A stretch of DNA of 64,000 nucleotides from Branchiostoma floridae (GCF_000003815.2 NC_049992.1:11031294-11095293), one strand, 5' to 3'. Counted from the first letter of the stretch, positions 44,877 to 59,400 are shown. Notes: generated by a model not told the origin, from the sequence alone. Made by a program: numbers and translations.

Positions 44877-45881
44877 TCAGCTCAACCCAGGCAGCTGACC
44901 TGGCTGTGCCATCAAACAGCCTAACAAATACAACAGACCCAGAGGTAAGTTCAGTTTTGCTGTCTTCTGAGGTAATTTGGTCATCCGATGTTCCCTGAAG
45001 TCCCGTTCCAGGCTGAAGGCCAGTGGGAGGGTGATGAGAGGAAGGAACAGCCATTTTGAAAAGTTTGTCGCCAAAATTGCGAAGAGGATGTACGGAGTGA
45101 ACAGGAGTAGCGTGTAAAGCGCGTATGACCCCGTTTGACCTAGAAGGATGGCGAGAGTCACGACTTTGGCCTTGTTGTCTGTGTCCATGTCCCTCGCATT
45201 GTTGCTGTGCAGGATCGCTTCCGTGTTGAGAGCCAGCGGAATGGCATAGAGAAGCGGTGATAACGTAAGCTTTCCTACGTGTACAGAATATGCAAACATG
45301 ACAGCCAACGGACCAAATGTAATCAGGATGACGACATCCCCTAGTGCCACATACTTCAGTCCCATTCCTCCTGTGTACAGGAAAGACCCTGATAGTCCTC
45401 CAAAATACAGGAGAGCCAGGTGTTCCATACTTAGTGGTGATAACTGTACCAGTAACACAAAACATCCACATCCTATACAGTACAGTGTTGCTCCCAACCC
45501 AACTACAGAGTTTGGCTCCAGTATGTGGTCCACCAACGTTCTGTCGTCACTTTTCTTGGTATCTATCCCCTTCATGAAGTCATAGTACGTGTTGACGAGA
45601 TTGCCAGCTGCATGTACGGATATAACGGCTAAACATGCGATCAGAACCAGCAAAGGATCGATGGTTCCCGTTGTTCTGTACGCCAAGGCGCTGCCTAACA
45701 GCACAGGGGTCAGACTGGCACTGAACGACCACGGACGAAGGGCGAGGATGTACTTGGAGAAAACCGACTTTTTCTGGGGTTTCAATCCGTTTGGTGTCCC
45801 GACCTCCACTTCAGCGGTCCCGTTAGGTTGCTTGATGACTTCTTCTGGGTTCTCTTGATCTGTTGGTATGGTTACAGACAT
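44877..45881 (-). CDS. UBIAD1: UbiA prenyltransferase domain-containing protein 1 (vitamin K2 / ubiquinone biosynthesis)
   Basis: A single uninterrupted frame of 334 residues (human 338). UBIAD1 is a multi-pass ER/Golgi membrane prenyltransferase that adds a geranylgeranyl chain to menadione to form menaquinone-4, and binds HMG-CoA reductase. Seen: about 40 polar N-terminal residues, then [20 protein letters not shown]; the first Asp-rich prenyl-diphosphate motif [20 protein letters not shown] (Asn97, Asp101, Asp107); [12 protein letters not shown] and [12 protein letters not shown]; the second motif [15 protein letters not shown]; and the C-terminal [20 protein letters not shown]. Hydrophobic segments alternate as expected for a UbiA bundle. 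The start follows CGAGATG in the reading strand. Human UBIAD1 is split by an intron; here it is not. Confidence 0.97.
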   Translation of the reverse strand: MSVTIPTDQENPEEVIKQPNGTAEVEVGTPNGLKPQKKSVFSKYILALRPWSFSASLTPVLLGSALAYRTTGTIDPLLVLIACLAVISVHAAGNLVNTYYDFMKGIDTKKSDDRTLVDHILEPNSVVGLGATLYCIGCGCFVLLVQLSPLSMEHLALLYFGGLSGSFLYTGGMGLKYVALGDVVILITFGPLAVMFAYSVHVGKLTLSPLLYAIPLALNTEAILHSNNARDMDTDNKAKVVTLAILLGQTGSYALYTLLLFTPYILFAILATNFSKWLFLPLITLPLAFSLERDFREHRMTKLPQKTAKLNLPLGLLYLLGCLMAQPGQLPGLS

Positions 45882-47470
45882 CTCGTTGGAGAATCAGGGC
45901 AGGAAAATGATGTAAATGTCCGAGAGACCTTCCAACAGCACGGACCGGTTACATGTGTGTGAGTCATGAATGCAAATCTCGCGATGTTGACCTGATTTCT
46001 CGCGAGACTAAAATGTTATTACTCTTGTAAATAAATAAGTAACTGATAAACCAAGCATTTGTTACTACAGATGTGGAAAGCAACAAAACAGTTGATACAT
46101 TTGTCTTCGCTAAAGACGTATACGGGGTTTTATATATCTTAGATGGCTTTATCTCGTCTAAATCATGTGACTCTCAAAAATCGGAATGGACGACTTATCT
46201 ACGGGGATGTTTTTCAAACCAGAATAATAGCAGACAGTTTATGAATAGAATTGATTTACATCTCAAAAAAGTTGATGGTATAACATAACAAAAATATCAA
46301 TCTTGCCATAAGTTGAAAGTTTGTAGCCAAGATGCGAATATTTAATATTTGTACCGTTATGTAATCCCCGTCTTGTAGTGGTCACGTCCAATAATGGAGG
46401 GGGCTTTTCTGAAGTGATTGCCGATCAGGTGCGAACCTTTCCGATGTGTGATCTGTGTATTGTCTCATGATTGCCATACAATAACGATGTATTTTGATGC
46501 ATCGGTTTTGTTTTTCTTACGTGCAAACTTATTCAATGCTTGTCGTTAAGGCGCATGCTGTAGATCTTCCGGTGCAATACTGTTTATGGGGAGGGGGGCA
46601 GTACCTCTGATGCGTTTGTCGATAAAATCAACAGCTTGTTTGTTGCACTAGGTGAAGCAGAGTTATCACCACGTGCATACACGTATGTTTGTTTTCGGTT
46701 TGATGTACATCATTTAGTGTACGAAGTATCAAATATGTTACAAGTCCAGGTCATAATCTGTGCACCTTCATATATTTTTAGGTACCGATACGACTAAATT
46801 ATATATGTAACGGTGCAGCATGCAGCTACTGATATAGCTTCCGGGTCACTAATAGTGGTCGATATTGTTTTACCTTCTTCTAAACTGAATGATCACGAGG
46901 GATGGCTTATACTGAGATTGACCCAGACTTTTGTTGCAATTATTCAACGCGTAGCCATTGCAACTGTGTACGTCTTTTTTGTAAACAATGGGTAATTAGT
47001 TTCAGACTGGCTGTAGATTCTTATCTCTGTAGGATGTACATTTGTTTACATTACCACTGGTGTTCCTTGTTTACATGCTTTTGTCAGATTTCAAGATCTT
47101 TTGTTTCAGAAAGACGATTTCAAATCATAGAAGGCTAGAGACATATCAAGTTGGTTAGTTGTGGAAGGCAGATCACTGGTAGACTTCATGGTTTCAGTAG
47201 TTCTGTATTTAAGTTACTAGTAGTATATTCCTTTGACAGCGATGCTTCAATGTGTATGAGATGATAATCTAGCCTACTAGTCTTCCTGTCAAGAATTAAT
47301 TGTGATTTAGATGCTATTGATAAGTAGCCAGTGTTAGGGCGAATGACTTACTATTTAGTAAGTTAAAAGCCAGTGAGTTTTGCTGTGTGTTATTTTTCAT
47401 AACAACGCAAATGTGATTTTTCCAGTCAATACTGAATGAGCTGACCTGAAGAGTTTAAGAGATATCAGCC
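45882..47470. promoter_or_regulatory. Divergent intergenic region between UBIAD1 and MTOR
   Basis: 1.59 kb separates the two start codons, which face away from each other, so promoters of both genes lie here. A good acceptor, TTTTTCCAG at 47417-47425, suggests that the MTOR start codon sits in a second exon with an upstream noncoding first exon. No TATA box or clear factor site can be assigned by eye. Confidence 0.55.
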
Positions 47471-50400
47471 ATGCTGTCACAGTTTGTCGCCGGCCTGAAG
47501 AGCCGCAATGAAGAGTCTCGGACGAAGGCTGCGAAGGACATGCAGCACTACGTCACCACGGAGCTACGGGAGATGTCAGCGGAGGAGAACACCGCCTTCA
47601 TGGACGAACTGAACCACGACATCTTTGAGATGGTGTCAAGTTCTGATGCTAATGAGAAGAAGGGGGGCATTCTTGCCATCGGTGCGTGGACTATACACAA
47701 TACAATTCCTTATGTCATGGTGCTTATTAAGTAGACAAGTTTTGAGGGTACAAAGAATACATGGAAAAATACATGAAATGTTGGTAATCAATTTATTTAT
47801 TTATTGATCTTCTAGGGTGGTCCCTTCAGTCTAGCAGACTGATTTCCAAGGGAGCCCTGTGACAATCAACATAAACAATCATCATACAACATAAAACGCA
47901 AATCAATGGTCAAAAATGTCTGTTGAAAGTACTAGTATGCAACTGATTCAGTGTTGCTATATTTATAGATTAATCAGTCACCAATGAGACTAAAAGTGTA
48001 GTCTGTCAGTGTGAACTCTGTTGATGCTGTTTACTAGTGAACGGATATGTAGCACCTGCTTTTATTTGTTTAAAATTTGATGTTTGTTCATCATACTATT
48101 AAACCATTTGCATTTTGCAGCAATTATTTGCTTGCATTACTCACAAAGTAGGGAGTGGAGTTTTGATATCAAGATATTTCTCTTTTTATTATGCAGTGAG
48201 CCTGATTGGTGTAGATGGTGGCAGTAGCTCGACACGCATCAGCCGGTTTGCCAACTACCTGCGGAACCTCCTGCCCTCCAATGACCCCGTTGTCATGGAA
48301 ATGGCCTCGCAGGCTGTGGGTCGGCTGGCACTGGCCGGAGGGACCTTCACGGCGGAGTACGTGGAGTTTGAAGTGAAGAGAGCCATCGAGTGGTTACAGG
48401 GAGATCGACATGAAGGCAGAAGACATGCTGCAGTATGTACAGTCAACACTTTATTGATAATGAAAAACATAATTTTACAGAACAAAAATCATGGCACACA
48501 TACAAGATAAAGGCACACATGAGTAGCTACAAAACTGAAACCTAAAAACAAAAAGACTATGATCACACAATCCTTGTACTTTTGTAGTAGAGAAAAACTT
48601 AAGTATAATATAGAAAAAAAGTTTGAAACTGATGAAACATGTGGTTTACAAATTCCAACTTTAAGACATTTTGGGTTTGTTATGAGCTTATTTCACCTAG
48701 TAAAGTTATTTTTTATTGTTTGAGAAATTTTGTACATAGGACACAAGAAAAGTCTCTTGGTTCTGATACAGCTTCAACTGATGATTTATGCCATGTTGTT
48801 TCAGGTTTTGGTTCTCAGAGAGCTTGCTGTGAGCGCCCCCACGTTCTTCTTTCAACAAGTGCAGCCTTTCTTTGATAACATCTTCAATGCTGTACGAGAC
48901 CCTAAACAGGCCATTCGCGAGGGTGCAGTGGCAGCACTGCGTGCCTGTCTGGTACTCACTTCACAGAGGGAGACTAAAGAGATGCAGAAACCACAGTGGT
49001 ATAGGGTAAGTTTAACTGGAGTATAGGGAGCATAGGTAGTCTTTTTGACTGAAGCAGTATGTAATGCAAAGTAGTTTAAAGCTTATTGTTTTGCTCAGGC
49101 TCAAGGGCCCATATCACGGTACAAATCTAAGATAAGAATGAAAATTTTTTACAGCTCTGTTGAAGTAAATATTGAGAAATTGCAGTTATTAGGCAACAGA
49201 GGTGGTATACCAAGGGAATCTGTGAGGAAGTGGGCAAGAGCGATATCAGTGTATGTGGCCTTGCCTGTGTGAACCAGCTGGACAGAGCCACTTTAAATTG
49301 TGGTGTGAAAACTAGCTGACTATCGCCCACCTCTGTGTCAGGGGCCCAAGCAGCGGTATAATCAAATACTGATTGCTACTACTACTACTATTACTACTAC
49401 TTACAACGTTACACTAAACTGCTTCCTCACCAAGGATGGAGAGAGATGGTTTGAGAAAGATAGAGTGATTTCATGGTACCCAGGAGCAAATATTTTGTTG
49501 GTGTTGTATGTTTTAGGGAAAAAGCTGACAGCATGTTGTCTTGTTTCAGCAAACCTATGAGGAAGCAGAGAAGGGCTTTGATGACTCTGCTGGGAAGGAG
49601 CGAGGAGTGAACAAAGATGACCGTGTTCACGGGTCACTGCTGATCATTAATGAACTCATCAGGAACAGCAGCATGGAGGGAGAGGTAGGTTAAACTGTCC
49701 AGTTTATGTAATAGTTTAAGCTTAGATAAATTTGAGATTTTGTACATGTTTTGAAATCATTCAGGGATACTCCGTGTGAAAACTGATGTTTGGAATGATA
49801 TGGATTGTTTTTAAAGCTGAATATGTGGAAGGTCTTTCTGAAAAAAATTGTTCCTCCTTGCCACTTTTAATGTTCAAAAATAGAATAGCCCTGAATTGTC
49901 AGTGTTTATCAAAAAGCATTTTTGGAAATAAAAGGTTTGACGGATGAGTATCTTGATTGCTGTTGTTGTTTTTTAGTTTTTCTTTTTTAGAACTTCAAGG
50001 TGGATATGTGAGCTGTGGATGAAGTTGACACCACAGAGCCACTGCACGGTTACGTATGCAGTTGATCTCCTTAGATACTGGAGATGTTAACATGTTGCTT
50101 CTCCCCTCTGTTCAGCGCCTACGACAGGAAATGGAGGAGATCAGTCAGCAGCAGGTCCAGCATGATCAACAGAAACCCATCAAGGAGTTCTCCTTCCTCG
50201 GATTCAAGTCCTCCAAGAGCCTGACCAGCCACAGCAGCCAACACAGCAACTCCCACACCACCGTGGCCACCTTCCAGGGGCAGCGGTCAATGCTGTCCTC
50301 CCTGGGGATGGGGATGAGGGGGGCGCAGGTGCAGGGGAAGCCTGTCAATGTGGAGAGTAGGTACTGCAGGGAACTCATGGAGAGCAAGTTTGAGCTGGTA

Positions 50401-53400
50401 AGACTGGTCAGATTATAGGTGGACTTTGTATTTTTGATCAGGATGTTTCAGATGTTCTGACAGAGGTTTAGTTACTTTTAAATCTTCAATTGGAAGTAAC
50501 TATGGGAGATCATCATCATTATATTTTTCCATGCCAGTACTGTAGCCAGGCCAAGGCCAATGGAAGATGACAATGCAATGTGTCGATCTTGCAGACAAGA
50601 TATTGGCAATAGTAGTGTGGTTTCTATGATGTACATAGATTTGGCAGTTACCCATACTAATTGTTTTAACTTCTTGTTTTCCTCTTTTACAAAAAAATTT
50701 AAAGGAGATAGAGTTATAACAGAACAGTGACATTTGTATACACACAAAAAACTGTCAGTGTTTGTGTTCTACCATATTGCACACAGTCAGAGATAAAGTG
50801 TCCACCTGTTCTCCCCCCCTCCCAGGTGTGTCAGCAGGTGCTGAAGTATAGGACCAGCAGGAATGTGCTGCTGCAGCAGGTGTTGCTCCAGCTGCTGCCC
50901 CGCCTGGCTGCCTTCCAGCCACAGAGATTTGTCCAGTCGTAAGCTGCACCTGTCTTTTCACAAGTTGAATTATAGCTGTGCTTAAGTCACATCAAATATG
51001 GCTGTTGCCAGTACTTTTTAACTATCCTTTATAGATACGTCAAAGGTTAGACATCCAGGTAATAAGATACGCCAAATATCAATTACTCAAGCAACCAGAT
51101 ATGATTTTGGAAACGGTCAAACTTTTCAGGCAGATCCACTACCTTTCGTCAGTGACACTGTATCGACTATCACTGCCATCAAAGGAGACAGTGACACTTT
51201 TTTTATGAAAGATAGTGGATTCTGCCTGATACGTCTGACCATTTCCAAAATCTTACCCAGTTGCTTCAGTAATTACTATTTGGAATATCCTTTATAGATA
51301 TTGCCTGTTATCTTGTCCACAATTGGACCACCACCTTTTCATTGAAGAACCATTTTTCACCACCAATAGGTACCTGACAGACACCATGAGCTACCTACTG
51401 GGGTGCCTGAAGAAAGAACGGGAACGCTCGACAGCTTTCCAGGCAGTCGGCCTGCTGGCCGTGGCCGTACGACAGGAAGTCATCGCCTACCTGAACCGGA
51501 TCCTGGATGTGGTTAGGATATCACTGCCGTCGAAGGAGACACCACACAAGTAGGGTTTACCATAGAACAAGAATTCTGCTACATGTATATTTAAGATTCA
51601 CACTGTTTCGTGAATTTGACTTACTGGTATTACTTAGTAGTATCCAATACTTGCTTTATTATTGTATTTCATTGTACTGCTGCAATAATCTCTGACGCAT
51701 TTGTATAGCAGTCTTCTTTTTAAACTTAAACAAGTTGTTTATAGATGTGTATCATATAACTTGTAGATTACTACAGGTCTTAGGAAGCTTTTGTAGAGTT
51801 TAAATTCCTCTCTTGTTTGTTGCAGGAGACACAAGAACTTTTTGTTTGATCCCTTCTCTCATTTTGTTGCAGGAGGCACAAGAACTTTGTGGTGGACCCC
51901 TCTGTGTTCACCTGTGTGAGTATGCTGGCCCGTGCTGTAGGACCCTGCATCGCCAAGGAGGTGAAAGAACTGTTGGAACCCATGTTGGCTGTTGGCCTAA
52001 GGTAATGTCTAAGAGCCTTGTTGGACATACATGATCATTTTACAGAAATTCAACCATATGAATGCCCACACCCCTCCTGTTAGTTTGTTAGAAAAATTAG
52101 CATGGGATCATTGCCAGAGCGATGGAGTTCTTTCCATCATTAGAAAAAACAAAAACAAGAAGTGCAAGTGATGTCATTTAATGTTGTTGTTGATGACACC
52201 ACCCCCAAAGCCTACCCACCACATACCCCCCCCCCCCAACCGTTACCAAAGACTTCATATTAGCTGTGCACTGACAGTTGCATGGGTGTACTAGATGTTA
52301 TCAATTGTTGTTGTCCCACCCCTGGCCATGTCTACAGCTCTCATATTAGCTTTACCCTGATAGTTGCATGAGCCCTGCCCTGCGCTGACTGCAGCCCTGC
52401 ATGACCTGGCCCATCAGATCCCACAGGTCTCAGCTTAGCTTTACACTGACAGTTGCATGAGTTTACTTGATGCCATCATGTGTTGTCCCTCCCCAGCCCT
52501 GCGCTGACTGCAGCCCTGCACGACCTAGCCCATCAGATCCCACAGCTGAAGAAGGACATCCAGGACGGGCTGCTGAAGATGCTGTCTCTTGTCCTCATGC
52601 ACAAGCCTCTCCGTCATCCTGGCATGCCACAGAAGTTCACTCCTTCCCTCACTCCATCTGGTAGGTCTCATTTCCTCCCTTTCTCCATCTCGATCTCTTT
52701 GTAGAATGTATAGGAATATGAAAAAATTAAAGTGGTACTCCAGACAGAAAATGCTTGTGATGAGGAGCTTTGACCAGGCATCCACCATGGTTTGTTCAGC
52801 TCTGAAGGGTCACTCCCTCTCGGGTCATGTGACTGGATAAGTGTGTTTCTTTGTGGAATGCTTTTGATTGACAGGCTTTACTTCTTGTGATGGATTGTGT
52901 TGTCATACCAATGATTGTAATAATCCATGTATTCTTCCTTTTTTCTAGCTTCCTTCTCAAACATCCAGGATGCCAATGATGTGACAAACACTGTTCTGGC
53001 ACTGAGAACTCTGGGTAGCTTTGACTTTGAAGGTAAGTGATGACATGTCTTTTTATTGATGTTGATGGTACTTTCTTTTGGTGGCACTTCATTTTGATGG
53101 CGTTTTCTTGTATTAATGGCCCCCTTTGTGGAGATGATTGGCTGTCTGATACCTTTCCTTGGTCTTGAATGGACTTCCAGCTCCTGTCCTTGGTGCTGAT
53201 TGGTACTTCAGTACCTTGGTGCTGAAAGTCTCTATGGAACCTTTCCTTGGTGCTGATTGGCTTTCTGGTACCTTTCCTTGATGCTGATTGGCCCTCTGGT
53301 ACCTTTCCTTGGTGCTGATTGGCTCTCTGGTACCTTTCCTTGGTGCTGATTGGCTCTCTGGTACCTTTCCTTGGTGCTGCATAGCTCACTGGTACCTTCC

Positions 53401-56400
53401 CTTGGTGCTGATTGGCTCACCTGTTCCTAACTTTGATGCTGATTCTGTTACCTTTCCTTGAATACTAAATAGTTCTGTTTTTCTTATTCTGTATGCTGAT
53501 CAGCAGTCTAGTGCTTTTTCTTCATTGCAGTCTGGTCCCCAGTGGTGTTTGCAACAAGTATTTGATCTAATGCCTTTAGTGAATATCTCCTTAACAGGGA
53601 AGTTATATGTACATATGTAACAAAACCTGTTTCCGTCCCCCTCAGGCCACTCCCTGACAGTGTTTGTGCGACACTGTGCCGACCACTTCCTGGCCAGCGA
53701 GCACAAGGAGATCCGGATGGAGGCAGCCCGCACCTGTTCTCACCTGCTGTCTCCTTCCATACATGTAAGGGCGCATCAGCTTATCTTAAGGATGCGTGTG
53801 TACTGTAATTCCTGATTTCTTCAATGTACTTTTACGTTCACGGTTTTCATAGCAAAGACTGTAACATGAACTTATCTTTACCGATGACAAATGAATCGCT
53901 GACTTTTTTACGCGCACCTGCTGCCACCGTGGACATTTAGTTCAACAAGTTAAATTTTCTCAGACCATGAAAGTTTGGTACCGAGAAGACAAAGTGAATT
54001 ACAGTATTTGTGCATAAAATTTGTATTGTACATGTGTATACAAGATAGATGACTTTTGTAATCTCCCATTTACAATTTTTAAGATGTATAGCACTCATAT
54101 CACTGATTCAGCTCTACGTAGGCTTACCAAGATTGTTGTCTACTATGTCTACAGTTTACTATTGATTATGTGTGTGAATGGTTGTTACAGGCTTTTATTT
54201 AAACATGTGTGATGCCTCATATGATAATATATCAGTATGGTTGCTGTGTTTTGATTCATTTGTTTTTTTTTGTTTTCATTTGCTTTGTTTCATTTCATTT
54301 TTATTCATTTCTTCTTTTCAAATACTCTTCTATTCTTGTTTATCATTTATCTTTTACCCTTTTCCAATGTGTCATACCATCAAGTGACTTGAAATTTTCT
54401 TTTTAGTTTGACCCAGACTTCCTTTCCATAGTAAGTCCCATGTGTGTGTTTGTGCAAGGCTGCTCTATCTGTTGGCAATTTATGGGCTATTTCATTATTG
54501 GGATGGGAGGGTCTTCATCATTCCAGTAATCTATACCATATCAAAGTGGGATGTATCCTCAGTTTAAAGAAGTTAAGGGTGACGGTAGCTTTTCAAAAAA
54601 AGGAGAACTGGAAAAGAAGAATTAATAAACTTTTATTGTAGTTATGATGCAGTGGACAAAGAAAACTGTATAACCTACCCTTCCCTGAAGTATTAGAAAT
54701 GGAGTGGCCTATAGTACAACTAACAAAGTATTTGTCTAACTTCCAGCGTACTTTTGTGCTTTGCTGTGTTGTTGTGAAGACTGCTTGTGTTCATAAGCTC
54801 CACATCTGCATTTTGAACTAATCAGTGTTTGCATGGTTTTCTTCTTTCTTTAAATTTTGTATATGGTGCTTTGAACTCTTCTTGTAGTAGACTACTTAGC
54901 TACATAGTGGTGATCTGGGAAAATGTGTTTGATTTTTTGAAGAAGTTAAATCTTAAAGTATCCTTTGTAGCTGTCTTGGTGCAATTCTTTGTGTATATGA
55001 AATATTATACCTCAAAATCTGACTTCAATACCTGTATTGAGTTTTGCTTCCCCCTTGTCAAAGCATCACATTATGCAAGAAATGTCTTGTAACAGTTTCT
55101 CCACAGCAAAATAGTGTCAGTTAGAGATGGAGTTTTCATCAAATAGACAACAGCATGTACCATAGTTATCCCCTTGTAGTTGTTCTATTTCTGAGCAGAT
55201 ACAGACACTTTGCAGTACCCAGTATAACAGGGCTATAACAGTATTGATTTTTGCATTTCTTTTCTTAATAACTGTTTTGTTTGACAACAGTTGCTGGGTA
55301 ACCACCATGGCCATCCCAGCTACACACAGACCCAGGTGGTGGCTGATGTCCTCAGTAAGCTGCTAGTGGTGGCCATCACAGACACAGGTAGGGGCACAGC
55401 ACACACCAATGTGTCCACTGTGTATCTGGTGTAAAATGGTAGCTTTGTTATCATTGTTGTTGAGAGAACAAGATCATTAATCACAACAAATTATCCTCAG
55501 CTATACCTTCATACTGTTGAAACAGGGTAAATTGATTATCTTTCTTAACCCTGACAATGCTTATGTCAGACATCCTTTTTGAGAAGCAAACAAAGAAACA
55601 AAGATATGGAATGGATTTTACTACTGAAAGGGAAACTTTAGCGCATAACACCAAGATGAGCATAGAACATCACAATTGAGTGTGTTTTCTCTTTGATATT
55701 TGAAACAGACTGGTTACTACTGTAAATGCGGAAAAGTTTGCAGTAATTTTATATTTCGTGGTTTTTGTGGTGGTCACTTTACCACAAACTTAAAACAAGT
55801 GCCAACATGTTCCCATTATAGTATGTGACTACAGTGTATGACTCTTCTGCAAACTTTAAACCATTTCCCTGCTACTGCGCAAGTAAATCCCTGCAAAGTC
55901 CTACAGTAATGATTACATTTCTCCAGACCCTGATATCCGCTACTGTGTGCTGGCCTCGCTGGATGAGAGGTTTGACGGACATCTGGCGCAGGCGGAGAAC
56001 CTGAGCGCCCTGTTTGTGGCTCTGAACGATGAGGTGTTTGAGATCCGTGAGCTGGCCATCTGCACCATCGGCCGCCTCAGTAGCCTCAACCCTGCCTTTG
56101 TCATGCCTTCACTCAGGAAGACTCTTATTCAGGTACTGTGCTAGGGTGTGATGTCAGGTGTAACGCCGGTTCACCTTTATCCGCAGGGTAGCCTAAATCC
56201 GTAATTTTCAAAAACAGTGTATTTGGGGATAATGAAGTTGACAAACTGTGGTTTCAATTTACAATATTCTCAAGATATTTTCAAAATATTGCAGATTCTT
56301 TCGACTTAATATCCTTGAATACCCTGTTTTTATAACGGATATAGGTTATCCTGCGGATAAAGGTGAACTAGCATTATCAGCCTGGCTAAGTAGTAAACTG

Positions 56401-59400
56401 TGTACTGACACATCATAGGGAAAGTATAGAGATAGCAAGCTTTTGTGTGTTTGAAATTTTCCATCCATGTTTACTAGTTTATATTCAAAAACACCTTTTA
56501 TTATTTTTTTACCATACATATTTTGTATATGGCTTGATTTTAAGTGAATTATGATGCAAGAAGTTCTATGATTGCTTTGGTGCTTGTTACTCTTAAAAAA
56601 TGTTTTTTAAAAACCTGTCGACAAACAAATTGACTTTAGGGATCAGATTGAAGGTGTTATGAGTCATATGGCATTATCTTTCAAACCATGTTGTTTTACA
56701 GATTCTGACTGAACTGGAGCACAGTGGTGTGGGCAGAAACAAGGAGCAGTCAGCGAGGATGCTGGGACATCTGGTGGCTAACGCCCCACGACTCATCAGG
56801 CCTTATATGGAACCCATCCTCAAGGTCTGCTTCGTAAAATATTGTAACCTTGGTCAGAAGTGCTGCTGTAGAAAAAAAGATATTTCTTTTTAAGATGAAG
56901 TCAGAGATTGTAAAAGGCTATAAGTTGTTACCTTCCCAGTTGTATTTTCAGGTGTGTCAGTGTATCTGTGGATGTATATTTGTGAACAACATAACTCAAG
57001 AAGTCATTAATGGATCTTGATGACATTTGGTGTGTTGGTAGGGGTTGGCAAAAGGAAGAAATGGTTAGCATATGGGCCCTTGATGGCTTTCTACCATACT
57101 GTAATGGAATTTCCGGTTTGCTTTCTTTCTGTGCCAATTACATGGTAAAATATTTTTTACAAGCTACTGGAATGAAAATTGTCCAAATATACATCTGTAC
57201 CTGATGCAACTCTTGCCTGTAGCCATAGTTTGACTGCAGTAAATAATCTTGTCTCTGTTCCTTTCCCTGGTAGTCCCTGGTACCCAAGCTGAAGGACCCT
57301 GACCCTAACCCAGGGGTGATCATCAGTGTCCTGTCCACCATCGGGGAGCTGGCGCAGGTGGGGGGGCTGGAGATGAAGAAATGGGTGGATGAGCTCTGTC
57401 CCATCATACTGGACATGCTACAGGACTCCTCATCCCTCGCAAAGAGAGAGGTAGGGTTTTATTAAATGTACAGTCAGAATTCTTCTTTTTTTCTGTAAAA
57501 CCTATAATACTCCTGGATGAGTCTTACATCTTGTATAATTGTCGATGAATTTTGATTTTCTCTCGTTGTATTGTGTGTAATTGACTCTTTCCATTGCTTG
57601 TCACAAGCAACTACATGTACATAGAAGCCCAACTTGTTACATGTATATGTAAACATTAATAACTGTGCACAATTGTACTTTGAATGTTCCCATGCTGCAT
57701 TTGCTTGGAGCTGGTTCTATCAAACTCAGCATACATATAGATATCATTTTATTTCAAAAGCAATGTTCTGCTCTGAAATCTTAAGACCCTTGTAAATGAT
57801 GTATTTTTACAGGTGGCCCTGTGGACCCTGGGCCAGCTGGTGGAGTGTACCGGGTATGTGGTAGAACCCTACACAAAGTACCCGTCACTGCTGGAGGTAC
57901 TGCTCAACTTCCTCAAGACTGAACAGGCTCCAGGCATCAGGAGAGAGGTCGGTACAACAGTGGGAGTTTAGGGTATCATAGCCTAGTGTAGGACTTAAGG
58001 GGATATTTGCAAACTTGCTGCAGAAAGGGGGGGGGGGGGTCTAGTTAATTCATCATTCTTAAAGTTAGCCTGGGTGCCAGACTGTTTCCATTCATCTTAT
58101 TGGCTCTAGGGCCAACAGGCCCCGAAGGAAAATATTACTACAAACTCCTGACTTAGACCCTGAGAATGGCCTCTGTAGTACCTGGAAACAGTCTGGCAAC
58201 CAGGTTAGCTTTAAGAACACTTTTTTCCCATTTCTAGATCCTAACAATACAACATGTAATGCTTGTTCACCTTTATCCACGGTGTAACCTTTATCGTTGT
58301 CTTAAAAATTTAGGGTATTTTGGGAAATCAAGTTGACGGACTGTGGTTTCTAATTGCAATATTCTAAGATATTGAGTTTGAAACCATCGTCCGTGGACTT
58401 AATATCCCATCTTTAAAAGCAACAGGTATAGGTTACCCCACGGACAATTGTGAACTACCGTTACTTTTAGACCCTTAGGATCCCTTGACTTAGAACTGTG
58501 TAGCACCTGGAAACAGTTTGGCATCCAGGTTAGCTGAATGAATACTTTTCTTCTATTTCTAGACCATGTAGGATCTCCATTTTACTCACAGTTTGCCCTA
58601 ATGTTGCTCCCATCTACAGGCTGTGAGGGTACTGGGTCTACTGGGTGCCCTTGACCCCTATATTCACAAGGTCAACACAGGCGTGATTGACAGATCCAGT
58701 GACTCTGGTGCAGTGGTCAGCCTGTCTGACACCAAGTCCAGCCCAGAATCAGGTATACTCAAGAAGTCTCATTTCATATACATAAAACTCATACCAATTT
58801 CATATGCATATAGCTTGTTAAAAGAATCTTAAGTTAACAAACCATATAGGAACAACCAGCACCTAATTTTATTATCATTAGATTACTACATGTTAATCTT
58901 GGTGAGAAACAACTGTTCATCAGGTTGCAAAATAAATGTAGTGTGTATCTGTCAAATGTTGATGAACTTCTAGTAAATGGCTTTCTATAGCAGGCTACTA
59001 CACAACTAATAATTTCTAAGGAAGTTCAGGATAGATGTATAAATGTGAGATGAATATGTCACTGATTCCATAGCCCACCCAGCTCTGTTGCAACATGAAA
59101 ATGCCAAATAAAGTAATAAATATGCTATTGGTCCAACTGCCAAGTGCCATGCTATCATTGCTAATTGTGATTGGCCTTCCAGATCATGATCTCCTCATTG
59201 TGACAATGTAAAATCTAACAGACTATTTGTAACTCCCCTCCCAGGAGAGTCAGCTGCGGAGATGCTTGTGAACATGGGAGGCTGTCCCCTGGAGGAGTTC
59301 TACCCAGCCGTTGCCATAGCAACCCTGATGCGGATCCTGAGGGACCCGTCCCTCTCCAACCACCACACCATGGTGGTCCAGGCCATCACCTTCATCTTTA

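Noticed and set aside
44857..45471. 204-residue minus frame overlapping UBIAD1
   Set aside because: Out-of-frame shadow of the UBIAD1 CDS.
52796..53389. A 197-residue minus frame of repeated [12 protein letters not shown] units
   Set aside because: It is the minus strand of a 31-bp minisatellite in an MTOR intron; a period not divisible by three cycles all frames and yields long artefact ORFs.
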